From Ochotona curzoniae (Eukaryota > Chordata > Mammalia > Lagomorpha > Ochotonidae): DNA of 64,000 bases. Below the pieces are notes generated by a model. That model saw only the letters and a program-made list of their open reading frames with translations, was not told the origin of the DNA and made no database searches. Positions 44,050-54,499 of this stretch are shown one piece after another (positions within the stretch are counted from its first letter, which is position 1; every line of letters starts with the position of its first letter). Location: positions 7,758,501 through 7,822,500 of the forward strand of contig NW_024466607.1 of NCBI RefSeq assembly GCF_017591425.1. The letters are read 5' to 3'. Position numbers and translations under genes: made by a program.

Positions 44050-46960
44050 GAGTTCTCAGCCACCAAGGGCCGTACCTGCTGCCCTGTGGCCTGAGTCATT
44101 ACTCTCCTGTTTGCATAAGGCTCCTTGTGTGTGGAGTCGGGGGTGCCCGGCCTCAGTTTCCCAGTTTGTGCAAGGGCTGGACATGTGTGGGGTTTGAGTG
44201 ACTCCAAGAAGAAATGGTCTGGAGTCACATTGGCCTTCCGTTAGAAAAGTTTGAAAAGAAAAATCGGGTAAACCAGACAAAGTGGCTGACATCAGTGTTG
44301 CCATCTGTAAAAGCGGTGTGTGCACAGGACGCCAGTGGAGGGCTAGGAGGGTTTCTGAGGGCCTGGGAGCAGGTGGTTGAGGGCTGAGGGGAGGAGAGAT
44401 GGAGGCCCCTGGTCCTGATGCCAGCCCCCACTTCTGGGGAGGAAGGCTGTCCCTGGGGAGGGCTAAGGTGCCTTCAACAGAAGGTTTGACTCCAGCTGGG
44501 GCTGGCCCTGGAGAGGATGGAAATGGCAGGAGGGCCCCATTTCCTGTCTTTCAGCTTGCAGGGCAGACAAAGGAGACTCGGCGTGTAGGGCTGAGGGGAA
44601 AGTTTCCTTTAAGATGCAAATGCAACTCCAAGTCCTGAATGGGGGCTTTGTTAGGGACTTAGGCCCCCTCCTGCCCCTGAGGGTCTGAGGGAGCCTGCCG
44701 GACCTGGCAGGGAGGGCTTCAAAGAATGTCAGGAGCCCCTGCGGATGAAAGAGAGGGGGACTGAGGGTGCCCTGAGGTCGGCTCCAGGCGACAGCTCTGC
44801 ACCCCTCCATGATCTGCAGACGGCAAAGCAGAAGCCCGCGGGTCCTGTCGCCACCAGGCCCTGCCTCTGCTGGCCTTCCCCTGGCCTCAGCCGCCGCTCC
44901 GTGGGTGCCCCTGCCAAAGCTGTGCACTGGTCAAAGAGGACGACCTTCCCCGCTAGAGGACTGGTTTTCTGTCTAGGTGCTGTGCTACCTGGCTAGAACC
45001 TCCAAACAAGCTCTGAGAGTGAAAACAAATACAAAAACAGAGACCAGAGATGTGTCACAGCCAGATCGCCCACATCCTCAAGAAGTATTTGGTACATCTT
45101 TAGCTGGCACGGTAATTGTAGCTGTTTGTGGGCCACAGTGTGTTGGCAAATGCATCCTGCCATGGGTGCGCTTAGCTTCTTTCAGCTGGATTGGTCGCTT
45201 CTCGTTGAAAGCAATCTCCGCCCTGTTTCACTACCTCAGAACCAGTGACACCAAGGGTGGGCCGGGCCCCAGCGGGCTTTCCCCACGTGACAGAAACCCA
45301 AGTACTTGAGCCATCAGCCGCTGCCTGCCAGATCTGCCAGATCCCCCGCCCCCCGTGGATGTGCTGAATCCTCAGCCCCATGATGCAGAAGAACTGTCAC
45401 TCCCAGAGAGTGCTGCCGGGATGGCCTGGCGCTCAGTAGGCCCTCAATAAATATTTGTTGAATGAGAAGGACTGCCTCACCAAGCCCAGCAGGTTCCTGC
45501 CCCACCAGCCACCATGTTCATTCTGCAGGATCCCCAAACTCTCCCTCCCCACCCCAACACACACCCCAGTTTCCACCACACCTCCCCCACACAGCAGCCT
45601 TAACCACTGCACCGCCCCACCTTTCCTCCCAGCTGCCCCCTGGTCCTCGAGCCCCCTCCTCTGCCAGTTCACCTGAGTCCTTTCCACTTCAACCACCTCT
45701 AGGCCAGTTTCAAAGGCAGGGCCTCTTACATGCACACACCATAGTCTTCCTCTGGCACCTGCTGACTTCTTTATCTCCCCCCCCCCCCGGCTCCCCTCTC
45801 TCCCCACCCATCCCTCTTCTCCCAGTGCCTGTCCTGCCACCCCGGCCACCCCTCCATCATCCTGATTCCTTTTCTCATGGAGTTCCCCACCACTTCTGTG
45901 TCTGACTTCTCTGACCCCCTAGCCCCAAGGCCTGTCTGCCTCGTGCAGCAATAGAAATGTTGAGAAAAAAATACCACCAACCCAGCACTGACCTAAAAGC
46001 TGTACTCCCCAAAACATCTTTCCCTGATTCCCCTTTAGCCAGAAAAGAGTTGCCCCTCAACAGATGAGCAGGCGTCCAGTCCAGAGGGTGGGAGGGGCCA
46101 GCCTGTGCAGGACACTGGAGCCAGGCCTCGTCAGCCCCAGTCCAGCAGCTGGGGGCCGGGACCTGGGAGGGAAGTTCACAGTGTGATGGGGAGACCTCAG
46201 CCTGCACACCCCCCACTCTGGCCAAGACCCAAGCAGGACAGCCGTTAGAAGCCTGTCCATTCAGTGATGGCCTCTGGATATGGCCCAGGAGGGGCTGAGC
46301 CCCCTGGGGGAACCCCAAGCCAGGCCCTGGACCCATCGCTTACCCCCCTCCCGCCCCAGGAGCCTCTGAGTGGGTCTTTGTCACCAGCTCTTCACAGAAG
46401 CCAAAGCTTTCATAAAGCTCATGGGCCCTGCCCGCCCCTGCTCAGAACAAAACCCAGTATTTCCCAGGGTTACTGCCTTGCCCCAGCTGCAGCATTTCCA
46501 GCCCCCGTTGAAGAGGTCGCCTGATCAGCCCATCTGAAGTAGAGTTAGCCTGCCTGCCCTCCCTCTCGGGCACGTCTGTCTGTCTTTTTCTTTCTTTCTT
46601 TTGCGTTTACATAGGAGTCTCTCTGGCTCCCACCGAGTCAGCTGGGAGTGTCACCAAGTCCTCTGTATCTGGCACACAGGAGATGGTCAACAAACCCTTG
46701 CTGGTCCAAAGGATAGAAATCTCCACTAGGATTGAGAGGGGGCAGTTCCGTCTCCTACCCCACCCCACCCTCTGCCTTGAAGAAGCAGCACGGATTAAAC
46801 ACAGATGAGAGCACCTCTGCTCCCCTCACCCAACCACACCGCCCACTGCCGCCCCAGAGGCAAAGGCTCAGCGATGACACTGTTGGGTCCGAGGAAGACC
46901 ACCAGCCAGGCTCTTCATGCCCAGGACCCAGGCAGTGAGCTGAGAGGCCGTTAGGGACAT
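44050..46960. other. Intergenic sequence with MIR remnants, no gene recognised
   Basis: GC-rich single-copy DNA. MIR-like pieces occur at about 44140-44190 (GCCTCAGTTTCCCAGTTTG), 45370-45470 and 46640-46700 (TCTGGCACACAGGAGATGG). A C10 run lies near 45779. Frames are short and overlapping. Confidence 0.5.
45370..45470 (+). repeat. MIR SINE 3' end
   Basis: CGCTCAGTAGGCCCTCAATA followed by AATATTTGTTGAATGAG is the typical MIR 3' end in sense orientation; this is an old mammal-wide element. Confidence 0.7.
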
Positions 46961-46974
46961 AACCCGTGGGCCAA

Positions 46975-47490
46975 GGGTGCTAGCTCTGGGCCATTTCCAG
47001 CTGCCCACGCCCTGTGGCTGGAGAGGGTCGTCCACGCGTGCCTTCCTCGGCGCCCGGAATCAGGGCTCTGCGTCTGGCTTGACCGTTAGGCGTTGGGCGC
47101 GCGCCCCGCCCGGCCACGCCCTCGTCTCCATAGAAACCCGGAACGCCTGCGCGGGTCACCGGCCGAGATGCTTCGACCCCTTCCGGCCAGGGGCGAACCC
47201 CAGGGCCCGGGTGGGGTGCGCACCTCGCTTAGCAAGGGCTGGCTCAGGACCCGTAGTTATTCAGTTGTTAGTATTCGGGGACACCCAGGCGTACTCGACC
47301 TCCCGGGCTCGCAGCACAAGTGGCCCTCGCTTGGCTGCGGTGGAGGCCCCTTCAATACAGACATCCCAAACTCAGCCTTCACCTGTCGCCTTCATCTCTG
47401 GTCCCCGCGGGACTGCAGGAGCCTCTGGAGGACAGACGCCCCACGGGGCCTCTTTGTGCTTTGGGGAAGCCGGGGGAGGGGGAAGGAGGG
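46975..47490. promoter_or_regulatory. Small orphan CpG island with an X-box
   Basis: CpG-dense block. GTCTCCATAGAAAC (47124-47137) fits the RFX X-box (GTNNCC-AT-RGNAAC). A frame of 229 codons (46977-47666, +) crosses it but resembles no protein I know. It could be the promoter of a non-coding RNA or of a gene whose exons I cannot identify. Confidence 0.45.
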
Positions 47491-47594
47491 GTGGTCTGGT
47501 CTCTGCCTTTGATTTCTGCTTTCTAGGGTGGTTTCCCTGCACCTGCCTCTCAGCCCAGGCCACACCCACGCCCTCCAGGCCTGAGAGAGAGACT

Positions 47595-47596
<2 letters not shown>

Positions 47597-47620
<24 letters not shown>
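47597..47620 (+). repeat. (TG)n microsatellite followed by a GA-rich tract
   Basis: About a dozen TG units followed by a GAGAGAAAGAGAGAAAG tract. Confidence 0.92.
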
Positions 47621-47626
<6 letters not shown>

Positions 47627-47689
47627 AAGAGAGAAAGGGGGGGTCGACTGCTACCCTCCTTCATAAGATCCCGTCACTGATTTTTATTT

Positions 47690-47960
47690 ATGTAATTATG
47701 TTTTCAAGTTGTATTTGTTTTCATTTGAAAGGCAGAGAAAGACAGAGCTCTCCCGCTCCCCAGATGGCTGCAGGAGTGAAGGCGAGACCCAGAATTCCAT
47801 CCAGGTCTCCTGAGCAGCAGTAGGGGCCCAAACCTTTGGACCAACACCTCCACCTCTCAGAGGTGCTTTGGCAGGAAGCTGAAATTGTGGGGACTCAGGG
47901 ATGGGTTGTAGATGTTCCCATTAACAGCCAGCTTAACAACTACTACACCACGCGCCTGTG
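47690..47960 (-). repeat. CSINE, older subfamily
   Basis: TTTCATTTGAAAGGCAGAGA at the tail, ACTACTACACCACGCGCC at the head. Confidence 0.75.
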
Positions 47961-48045
47961 TTGCCCGCCCACCATCAACATGGAGTTTTAGTTATCAAGA
48001 AGCCCCATAGAAGATTCAAACGTTAAAACAAAATGTTGGGGGGGG

Positions 48046-48371
48046 GGGGTTGTGTGTGCAATGGCTCAACTGGCTAATCATCCTCCAAGCACCAGGATCC
48101 AATATAGGCAACGGTTTGGGTTCTGGCTGCTCCACTGCCCATCCAGCTCCCTACTTGTGGCCTGGGAAAAGAGTAAAGGACGGCCCAAAGCCTTGGGTTT
48201 TTTGCAGCTGTGTGGGAGATCCAGAAGAAGCTCCTGGCCCCTGGTTTCAGATCAGCTCAGCTCTGGCCATTGCAGCCACTTGGGGAGTGACAGTGGATGG
48301 GAGATCTCTCTGTCTCTCTTTGTCTCTGTAAATCTGACTTTCCAATAAAAAGAAATAAATCTTAAAAAAGA
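48046..48371 (+). repeat. CSINE, young tail type
   Basis: TGCAATGGCTCAACTGGCTA at the head, GACTTTCCAATAAAAAGAAA at the tail. A G13 run precedes it. Confidence 0.85.
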
Positions 48372-48460
48372 GAGAGAGAGGACCCAGCGGATGGAAGAGC
48401 TTTCTGTTCCTCTTTCTGTGTAAATCTGCCTTTCCAATAAAAATATTTAAAAAAAAAAAT
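48372..48460 (+). repeat. CSINE tail fragment
   Basis: ACCCAGCGGATGGAAGAGCT to CTGCCTTTCCAATAAAAATA; only the last ~80 bases of an element, in tandem with the previous one. Confidence 0.75.
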
Positions 48461-48469
48461 TAGAAACTT

Positions 48470-48775
48470 GGGGCCAGCACCATGGCATAGCAGGCTGAAC
48501 GTCTGTCTGCAATGCCAGCATCCCACATTGGTACAAGTTCAGTCCTGGCTGCTCCAGTTTCAACCCAACTCCCTGCTAATGCAGGGGAAACGGCAGAGGA
48601 AGCTCAATTCTTGGAGCTCCAGTTACTCATGTGGGAGGCCTGGAAGGAGCTCCTGGCTCCCAGCAGCCTGCCCAGCTCTGGCTGTTGTGGCCACTGGGGA
48701 GAGGATGGAGGCTCTCTCAGTCTGTCTCTTTAACTCTTGTTTTCAAGTAAAACAAATCTTAATGTTAAATAAAAA
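48470..48775 (+). repeat. CSINE, old
   Basis: GGGGCCAGCACCATGGCATA at the head, TTCAAGTAAAACAAATCTTA at the tail. Confidence 0.82.
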
Positions 48776-48778
48776 ATT

Positions 48779-49070
48779 GGGGCCGATCTTGTGGCACATC
48801 GAGTTAACCTGCTCGTGTGACAGCAGCGTTCTGCATTAGAATGTGGGTTAAATCCCAGCTGCTCCACTCATTCCATTCTCTGCTCATCTACTGGTGAAGC
48901 AGCAAAAGATGGCCCAAGTCCTTGGGTCTCTGCACCATCTGGTAGACCCAGAGAGAGTCCAGGCTCCTGACTTTGGCCTGGCCCAGCCAGGCGTTGCAGC
49001 CATTTGGGGAGTGAATCATCAGGTAAAAGGGCTCTTTCTCTGTCACTCTGCCCTTCAAAAACCCTTTAAA
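48779..49070 (+). repeat. CSINE, old
   Basis: GGGGCCGATCTTGTGGCACA at the head, CTTCAAAAACCCTTTAAAAA at the tail. Fourth element of a same-strand run. Confidence 0.8.
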
Positions 49071-49305
49071 AAGTAAATTTATTTGAGAGACAAAGCTTCC
49101 ATCCACAGGCTCCTCCTTCAGATGCACAGACTGACCGTGACTGGGCCAAGCAGGTCCAGGAGCCCGAATCTCCCACATGGCTGGCAGGAGCACAGCCCCC
49201 TGAGCCGTTGCTGTTACCAGCCAGAGAGTGCATGAGCTGAACTTGAACCTGGCACTCCACGTGGGATGCGGCCAACCAGTGTCTTACCCACTCTAGTGGA
49301 TGCTT
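49071..49305 (-). repeat. CSINE, old, partial
   Basis: AAATTTATTTGAGAGACAAA at the tail, then CCAACCAGTGTCTTACCCAC at the head. Meets the previous element tail to tail. Confidence 0.65.
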
Positions 49306-49839
49306 ACCCTCACGGTGGGTGGTCTTCCATGGGTCCTGCTGAGGACAGGACACAGGTGCCATTCTCAGTCCCCGGGACGACGTGGATGCTGGCTGGATGG
49401 CTAAGCCACCCCCAGCTTCCGGAACAACGGCCAGCACAGGATGCCACGCCTTGGCCTTGGGCTTCACACGCCACACTTCTAGGATGCATTCCCACCTGAA
49501 CCTTGCCCCAGGAAGCCAACACGCAAGCATACAAAACCCCCAAACATTTGTGTACCCCTCTCCCAGGGTTCACAAATTCCCAGTGGATAGTCCAGCTTGA
49601 TCGAATGATTCAGGAGGCATCTGTGGCCCCACGAGGGACGCCTGAGCAGCCAAGTGTGTGCCAATTTGGCGAACCTGTGGCTGCAAGGCGTTCTAATGAG
49701 GCAGGAACTGCTCATTTGTCCTGTGTGCCCGTGTGCATGTGTAAAACACCAGCATCTTAACAATTCAAAGTTATGAAAAGCTATGGGGAGGAAAAGGGAC
49801 AGTTTGCAGCCCTGTTTGGCGCACCTCGTGTCTGAAGCA

Positions 49840-50350
49840 CCCTGCATCAGCTGCCCACGGCCTCAGCAAGGCTCCACTGACACACTCTTGAGCACCGCGA
49901 CTGCCCGCGGTCCGGCGCTGTGCGCCCTGCAGGGCAGTTCACCTCCTGATTCAGCCGGTCTGCCAAGCCAGCCTCAGCTCCCCACTGCGCACGAGCGCGG
50001 GCCTCGCCACCAGGGCGCGCCCTTCTCCTGCGGGTGGGGAGCCCCACGCATACCGGGGGCGTCGGGGGGCAGGGTCTGCTCAGACCCAGCCCGGGACGCC
50101 CCACCTGAGGCTCCAGTCCCAAGGCCGTGCCTGCACCCAGCTCACGGGCACAGCTGCCCCATCGCCTCCAGGCCCGACGACCCAAGGGACCCTGCTCACG
50201 GGTGAGGAGGGGGCACCACCTTTCCTGGCAGGAACACGGAGCAGCAAGGGACGCCCAGCGCTGCGCTCCTGGCCCGGCCGAGGTTCCCACAGGGCCACGT
50301 ATGCCGATGTGGTCAGTGGGCTTGGGACACTCCTGTTCGGGGCCCGGGGT
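49840..50350. promoter_or_regulatory. CpG-rich block with a CTCF-like site
   Basis: CCACCAGGGCGCGC at 50007-50020 differs at one base from the CTCF core CCACCAGGGGGCGC. The surrounding 500 bases are rich in CpG. No gene frame was recognised. Binding is inferred. Confidence 0.45.
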
Positions 50351-50507
50351 GGGTGGAGCCTGGTCTCCTGCCTTTCTAGCTTTTCTTTCCTCCATTTCTC
50401 TCTCTCTCTCTTTTTCTCTCCCTCCTTCCTTCCTTCTGCTTGGGATAATCCTGTCCAGTGCCAGGGGCAAAATTTAGTCTCTTTTTTGCTTTTCTTCCTT
50501 TATTTAT

Positions 50508-50837
50508 TCATTTTAAAAATATTTATTTCTTTTTATTGGAAAGTCAGATATACAGAGAGGAGAGACAGAGAGGAAGATCTTCCGTCCGATGATTCACTCC
50601 CCAAGTGAGCGCAATGGCCGATGCTATGCAGATCTGAAGCCAGGATCCAGGAACTTCTTACAGGTCTCCCACATGGGTGCAGGGTCCCAAAGCTTTGGGC
50701 CGTCCTTGACTGCTTTCCCAGGCCACAAGCAGGGAGCTGGATGAGAAGTGGAACTGCCTGGATTAGAACCGGTGCCCATATGGGATCCCAGCGCATTCAA
50801 GGCGAGGACTTTAGCCACTAGGCCACGCCGCCAGGCC
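50508..50837 (-). repeat. CSINE, young, full length
   Basis: TTTATTGGAAAGTCAGATAT at the tail, CTAGGCCACGCCGCCAGGCC at the head; very close to the subfamily pattern. Confidence 0.88.
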
Positions 50838-51117
50838 CTAATTTTATTATTTTTAAAAATTTTTAAGCAAATGACAAATGACTTAAACATCATGGAAATC
50901 TTTCCCATTTTGGAGCCAAAGGCTTACTTCTAGATTTTTGTCTATTTTTTAAAATTAGTGTAAAAACTGCTGGTTTTTACATCATGGTAGTAAAGTGAAA
51001 ACTCCTGAATCAGGAGTATTTTCTGCAGTCTGACTGCATATAACAACAAACTTTACAGTATGTCCTTCCAACAGCAAGGAAACAATGGATTTCATGGTCA
51101 CTGTAAGAAAGGATTTC

Positions 51118-51345
51118 TTTAATTTTTAAAGATTTATTTTTTAAATTGGAAAGTCAAGTATGCAAAGAGGAAGATCTTCTGTCTGATGATTCACTCTTCA
51201 AGTGACCACAACTGAGCTGATCCAAAGCCAGGAGCCAGGAACTTCTTCTGGGTCTCTCACGCGGGTGCAGGGTTCCAAGGTTTTGGGCTGTCCTCAACTG
51301 CTTTCCTGGGACACAAGTAGAGAGCTGGAAGGGAAGGGAAGGAAG
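51118..51345 (-). repeat. CSINE, head truncated
   Basis: TTTAAAGATTTATTTTTTAAA and TTGGAAAGTCAAGTATGCAA; ends near GAGAGCTGGAAGGG. Confidence 0.75.
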
Positions 51346-51429
51346 AGGGGCCTGTTCCTTAGGCTTGGAAATTAAATGAATCTTTAAACCACACTAAAGG
51401 TTGGGCCTAGGCATGGAGCAATGAGGACT

Positions 51430-51690
51430 TTTGCATTTTGATTTATTTATATGAAAAACAGAAAGCTTCCATGTGTTTCTGCTTCACTCCCCCTTTCCTG
51501 AAGCTGGGCACGCAATCTATTCCAAGTGCAACTGGTTAAAGTTTAGGCAAGAGGCTGCCTTGGGGTGCAGTGGGTAAAGCTGTGCCCACGAAGCCAGTTG
51601 GGCAATGTGGAAGTGAATTGGCAGGTGAGAGATCTTCCCCCCTCCCCCCGCCACACCCAATGCCAATTTTGAAAGAAATAGATTTTACAA
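51430..51690. repeat. CSINE fragments, opposite strands
   Basis: 51432-51545 is an antisense tail piece (GATTTATTTATATGAAAAAC). 51550-51690 is a sense piece (TTGGGGTGCAGTGGGTAAAG). Confidence 0.45.
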
Positions 51691-51804
51691 GTTTAGGCCA
51701 GCTGGAACTCCTGCAGGCCTACAAGGTGCGTCTATCTCTTTAACGGTCAGCTTGACAAGCCCACCTTCCCAGGGTGCACCTGCTCAGGCTGCAGGGTACC
51801 GCCT

Positions 51805-51967
51805 CCTCCTTTATAAGAGACGCCAGCGGGAGAGCGGCTGTCATGGCGCTGCTGTTGGACGCACTCTCCCACTTGCAGGTTTTTCTTGTTCATGCAGCAC
51901 CCTTGGGCCCTCTCCTGTGCGACGTATCCGTGTGTGAGGCAGTCCACACTAACCTGCCCAAGTAAGT
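51805..51967 (+). other. Exon-like block: TATA, ATG, open frame, strong donor
   Basis: TATAAG at 51812, ATG at 51843, 40 open codons (MALLLDALSHLQVFLVHAAP onward) to a TAA that overlaps a consensus donor, CCCAA|GTAAGT at 51961/51962. I recognise no protein and no partner exon. Chance is quite possible. Confidence 0.2.
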
Positions 51968-52812
51968 CCGTGCTCTGGGTCCCCTGTTTGCCCACAAGAC
52001 TGGTCTGCTCCGCGTGTACCTGGGCAGCAGACCAGCCCCCGGATTGAGAATTGATACTTTTCGTTGTCCATGTGAAATTCAGGGATTCTGAACAAGAGGA
52101 GGGGACAGAGGGGGTGGGTAAGGCTCCGCATGGCCATTGAGGCCCAGGTTAGGGTGCCAGGAAGTCCCAAAACTGCGCATGGGGTCCAAATATGCCAGTG
52201 GGGAGACCCCGAGGCTGGGCGCCATCCCCGCTTTCCCCGGGCAGGACTTTAGACGTGCCCCAGGCGCTCTGAGCACAGGCTGTGGGTGCCCCAGGCTCTG
52301 TCCACCCCAGAATGCTTCAACTCGGTATCCCCCCACCCCCATGGAACGGGGCACAAGGAGACAGTCCCCAGCCTGGGGAGGGGTCAAAGTCAAAGCACCC
52401 CGGTTTCTGCCAGAGGCTGGGAGGAAGGGGGAGCTAGGGGCCAGGTGGGAGGACCAGTGCTCCCCCGCCCCCCGCTGGTTCATCCCCTTCAGGCAGCACT
52501 AGCGGCGGCCAGGTGTGGTCCGGTGTGGGGGAGCGCCAGGTCAGTGCTCAGCACACACACCTGGTGCTGAGGAAGGCTGGAAGGTGGGCCGATGGAGCGC
52601 AGCAGCGCCCAGCCGGGCCCCAGGACCGGGGTGACAGCCTTGTATGTGTGTGCTTAGAGTACCGCGGTTGGCGGTCAGGGAGGGGGCAGTCGGGCGACCA
52701 TGTGGGGCTCCGTCGTGGAGCTCGGACAAGCTGGGGTCCCGCAGCGGTCATCGCGGTTCTCACATTCAGGGCCCTCCGGCAGTGACTCATCTTGGACTAA
52801 TAGCTTCCTTTC

Positions 52813-53137
52813 TTCTTAATATTTATTTATTTTTATTGGAAGGGCGGATATGCAGAGAGGAGAGACAGAGAGGAAGATCTTCCATCCATGGTTCACTCCC
52901 CAAGTGAGTGCAATGGCTGAAGCTGTGCTGATCTGAAGCCAGGACCCAGGAACTTCTTCCAGGTCTCCCTCGTGGGTTCATAGTCCCAAGGCTTTGGGCC
53001 GTCCTCGACTGCTTTCCCAGGCCACAAGCAGGGAGCTGGATGGGAAGTGGAGCCACCGGGATTAGAACCAGCACCCATATGGGATCCTAACGTGTGCAAG
53101 GTGAGGACTTTAACCATTACGCTATTGTGCCAAGCCC
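52813..53137 (-). repeat. CSINE, young, full length
   Basis: TATTTATTTATTTTTATTGG at the tail, ACGCTATTGTGCCAAGCCC at the head. AGCTTCCTT flanks both sides. Confidence 0.87.
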
Positions 53138-53149
53138 AGCTTCCTTCTA

Positions 53150-53553
53150 AAACTTTTTTTTTCTTTTTTTTTTTTTTAAGATTTATTTCTTTTTATCACG
53201 TGGCAAGCAAGAATTCTACCACTGATCCACCCATGCTTTTGTAATTTATTTTTATCGCAAAGTCAGATATACAAGAGGAGGAGAGACAAATAGGAAGATC
53301 ATCTGTCTGTTGATTCACTCCCCAAGTGAGCTCAACGGCTGGTGCTGTGCTGATCTGAAGCCAGGAACCTGGATCCTCTTCCGGGTGTCCCACGCAGGTG
53401 CAGGGTCCCAAGGCTTTGGGCCGTCCTCTACTGCTTTCCCAGGCCACAAGCAGGGAGCTGGATGGGAAGTGGGGCTTCTGGGATTAGAACCCATATGGGA
53501 TCCCGGCATGTTCAAGGCAAGGACTTCAGCCACTAGGCCATGGCCCCTAAAGC
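53150..53553 (-). repeat. CSINE with a duplicated or foreign tail
   Basis: 53236-53553 is a nearly full copy ending CACTAGGCCATGGCCCC. 53163-53200 is a second T-run and TTAAGATTTATTTCTTTTTA, separated from the body by about 35 bases of other sequence. Confidence 0.75.
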
Positions 53554-53849
53554 CTTTTTTTTCTTTAAAGTGATAAAAATTGACCATTGCACCTGTTTTA
53601 AATGTGAGGTTCCGTAGCATTCAGTGTGCTGCTGTCAGCCTGCTGCTGCTAACGGCTGCTTGCTTCCGCAGCATCTGACACTCTAACCTGGGGTAGCACA
53701 TCTCCAGCAGTGCCTGCCGCTCAAGCCAGTTTCCAGCTGTGCTGTCGGATCAGGATCCAAGCTTCCTTCCTCTGGCAGGCTTGCCTCCAGCTCTCCCAAC
53801 ATGATTTGCTGGAAAACACTGTCCCTTCGGCGCCAGCATTGTAGCCTTG

Positions 53850-54110
53850 TGTGGACAGCCACCATCTGCAACGCCGGCGTCCCGTTGGGGAGCTCGCTTG
53901 TGTCCCAGCTGTTCCACTTCTGATGTCCCTGCTAATGTCCCTGGGAAAGCAGCGGAGGACGGCCCAGTGCCTGGGCACTCACAGGGAAGAGCTGGGTGAA
54001 GCTCCTGGGGTTGGCCGGGTCGGATGCTGGCTGTGGAAGTTGTGCGAAGAGTGAACCAGCAGATGGAAGATCTGTCTTTCCGTCTTTTAATTCTCTCCAA
54101 ATAGGATATC
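53850..54110 (+). repeat. CSINE, old
   Basis: TGTGGACAGCCACCATCTGC near the head, GAGTGAACCAGCAGATGGAA near the tail. Confidence 0.65.
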
Positions 54111-54199
54111 TTGGGGAGGAGAAAAACCAGACTCTGCTCTTCCCGTCGAATGGCCTCGATGCGAGGGTTTCCCTGGGGACTGCCGACTCGGTCTCATAG

Positions 54200-54497
54200 G
54201 CAGGGCAGTTTATTCTGATAGGAAAGGCAGATGTACAGAGAGGAGAGATGGAGGGAGATGCCGCCTGCTGGCCCATTCCCCAAGTGGCCACAATGACCGG
54301 AGCTGATCTGATCTAAAGCCAGGAGCTTCTTTCCGGTTTCCAGTATGTGAGCAGGGTCCCAAGGCGTTGGGCCGTCCTCGACTGCTTCCCAGGTCACAAG
54401 CAGGGAGCTGGATGGGAAGTGGAGCAGTCAGAACATGGACCGGTGCCAGGAGGTGGAGGATTAGCCTGTTGAGCCATGGTACCGCTCGTCTCCCCAG
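54200..54497 (-). repeat. CSINE
   Basis: CAGTTTATTCTGATAGGAAA at the tail, GCCATGGTACCGCTCGTC at the head. Confidence 0.72.
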
Positions 54498-54499
54498 TC

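Noticed and set aside
44990..45310. Coding frame of 110 codons at 44977-45309
   Set aside because: No homology, no splice sites in phase, and it overlaps frames on the other strand.
45779..45789. Poly-C and poly-G runs (also 42449, 42551, 48041) as functional elements
   Set aside because: Simple homopolymers without other context; length may be a sequencing artefact.
46977..47666. 229-codon frame over the small CpG island
   Set aside because: A second frame of 139 codons overlaps it and neither resembles a known protein. It ends in a TG/GA microsatellite. Kept only as a promoter candidate.
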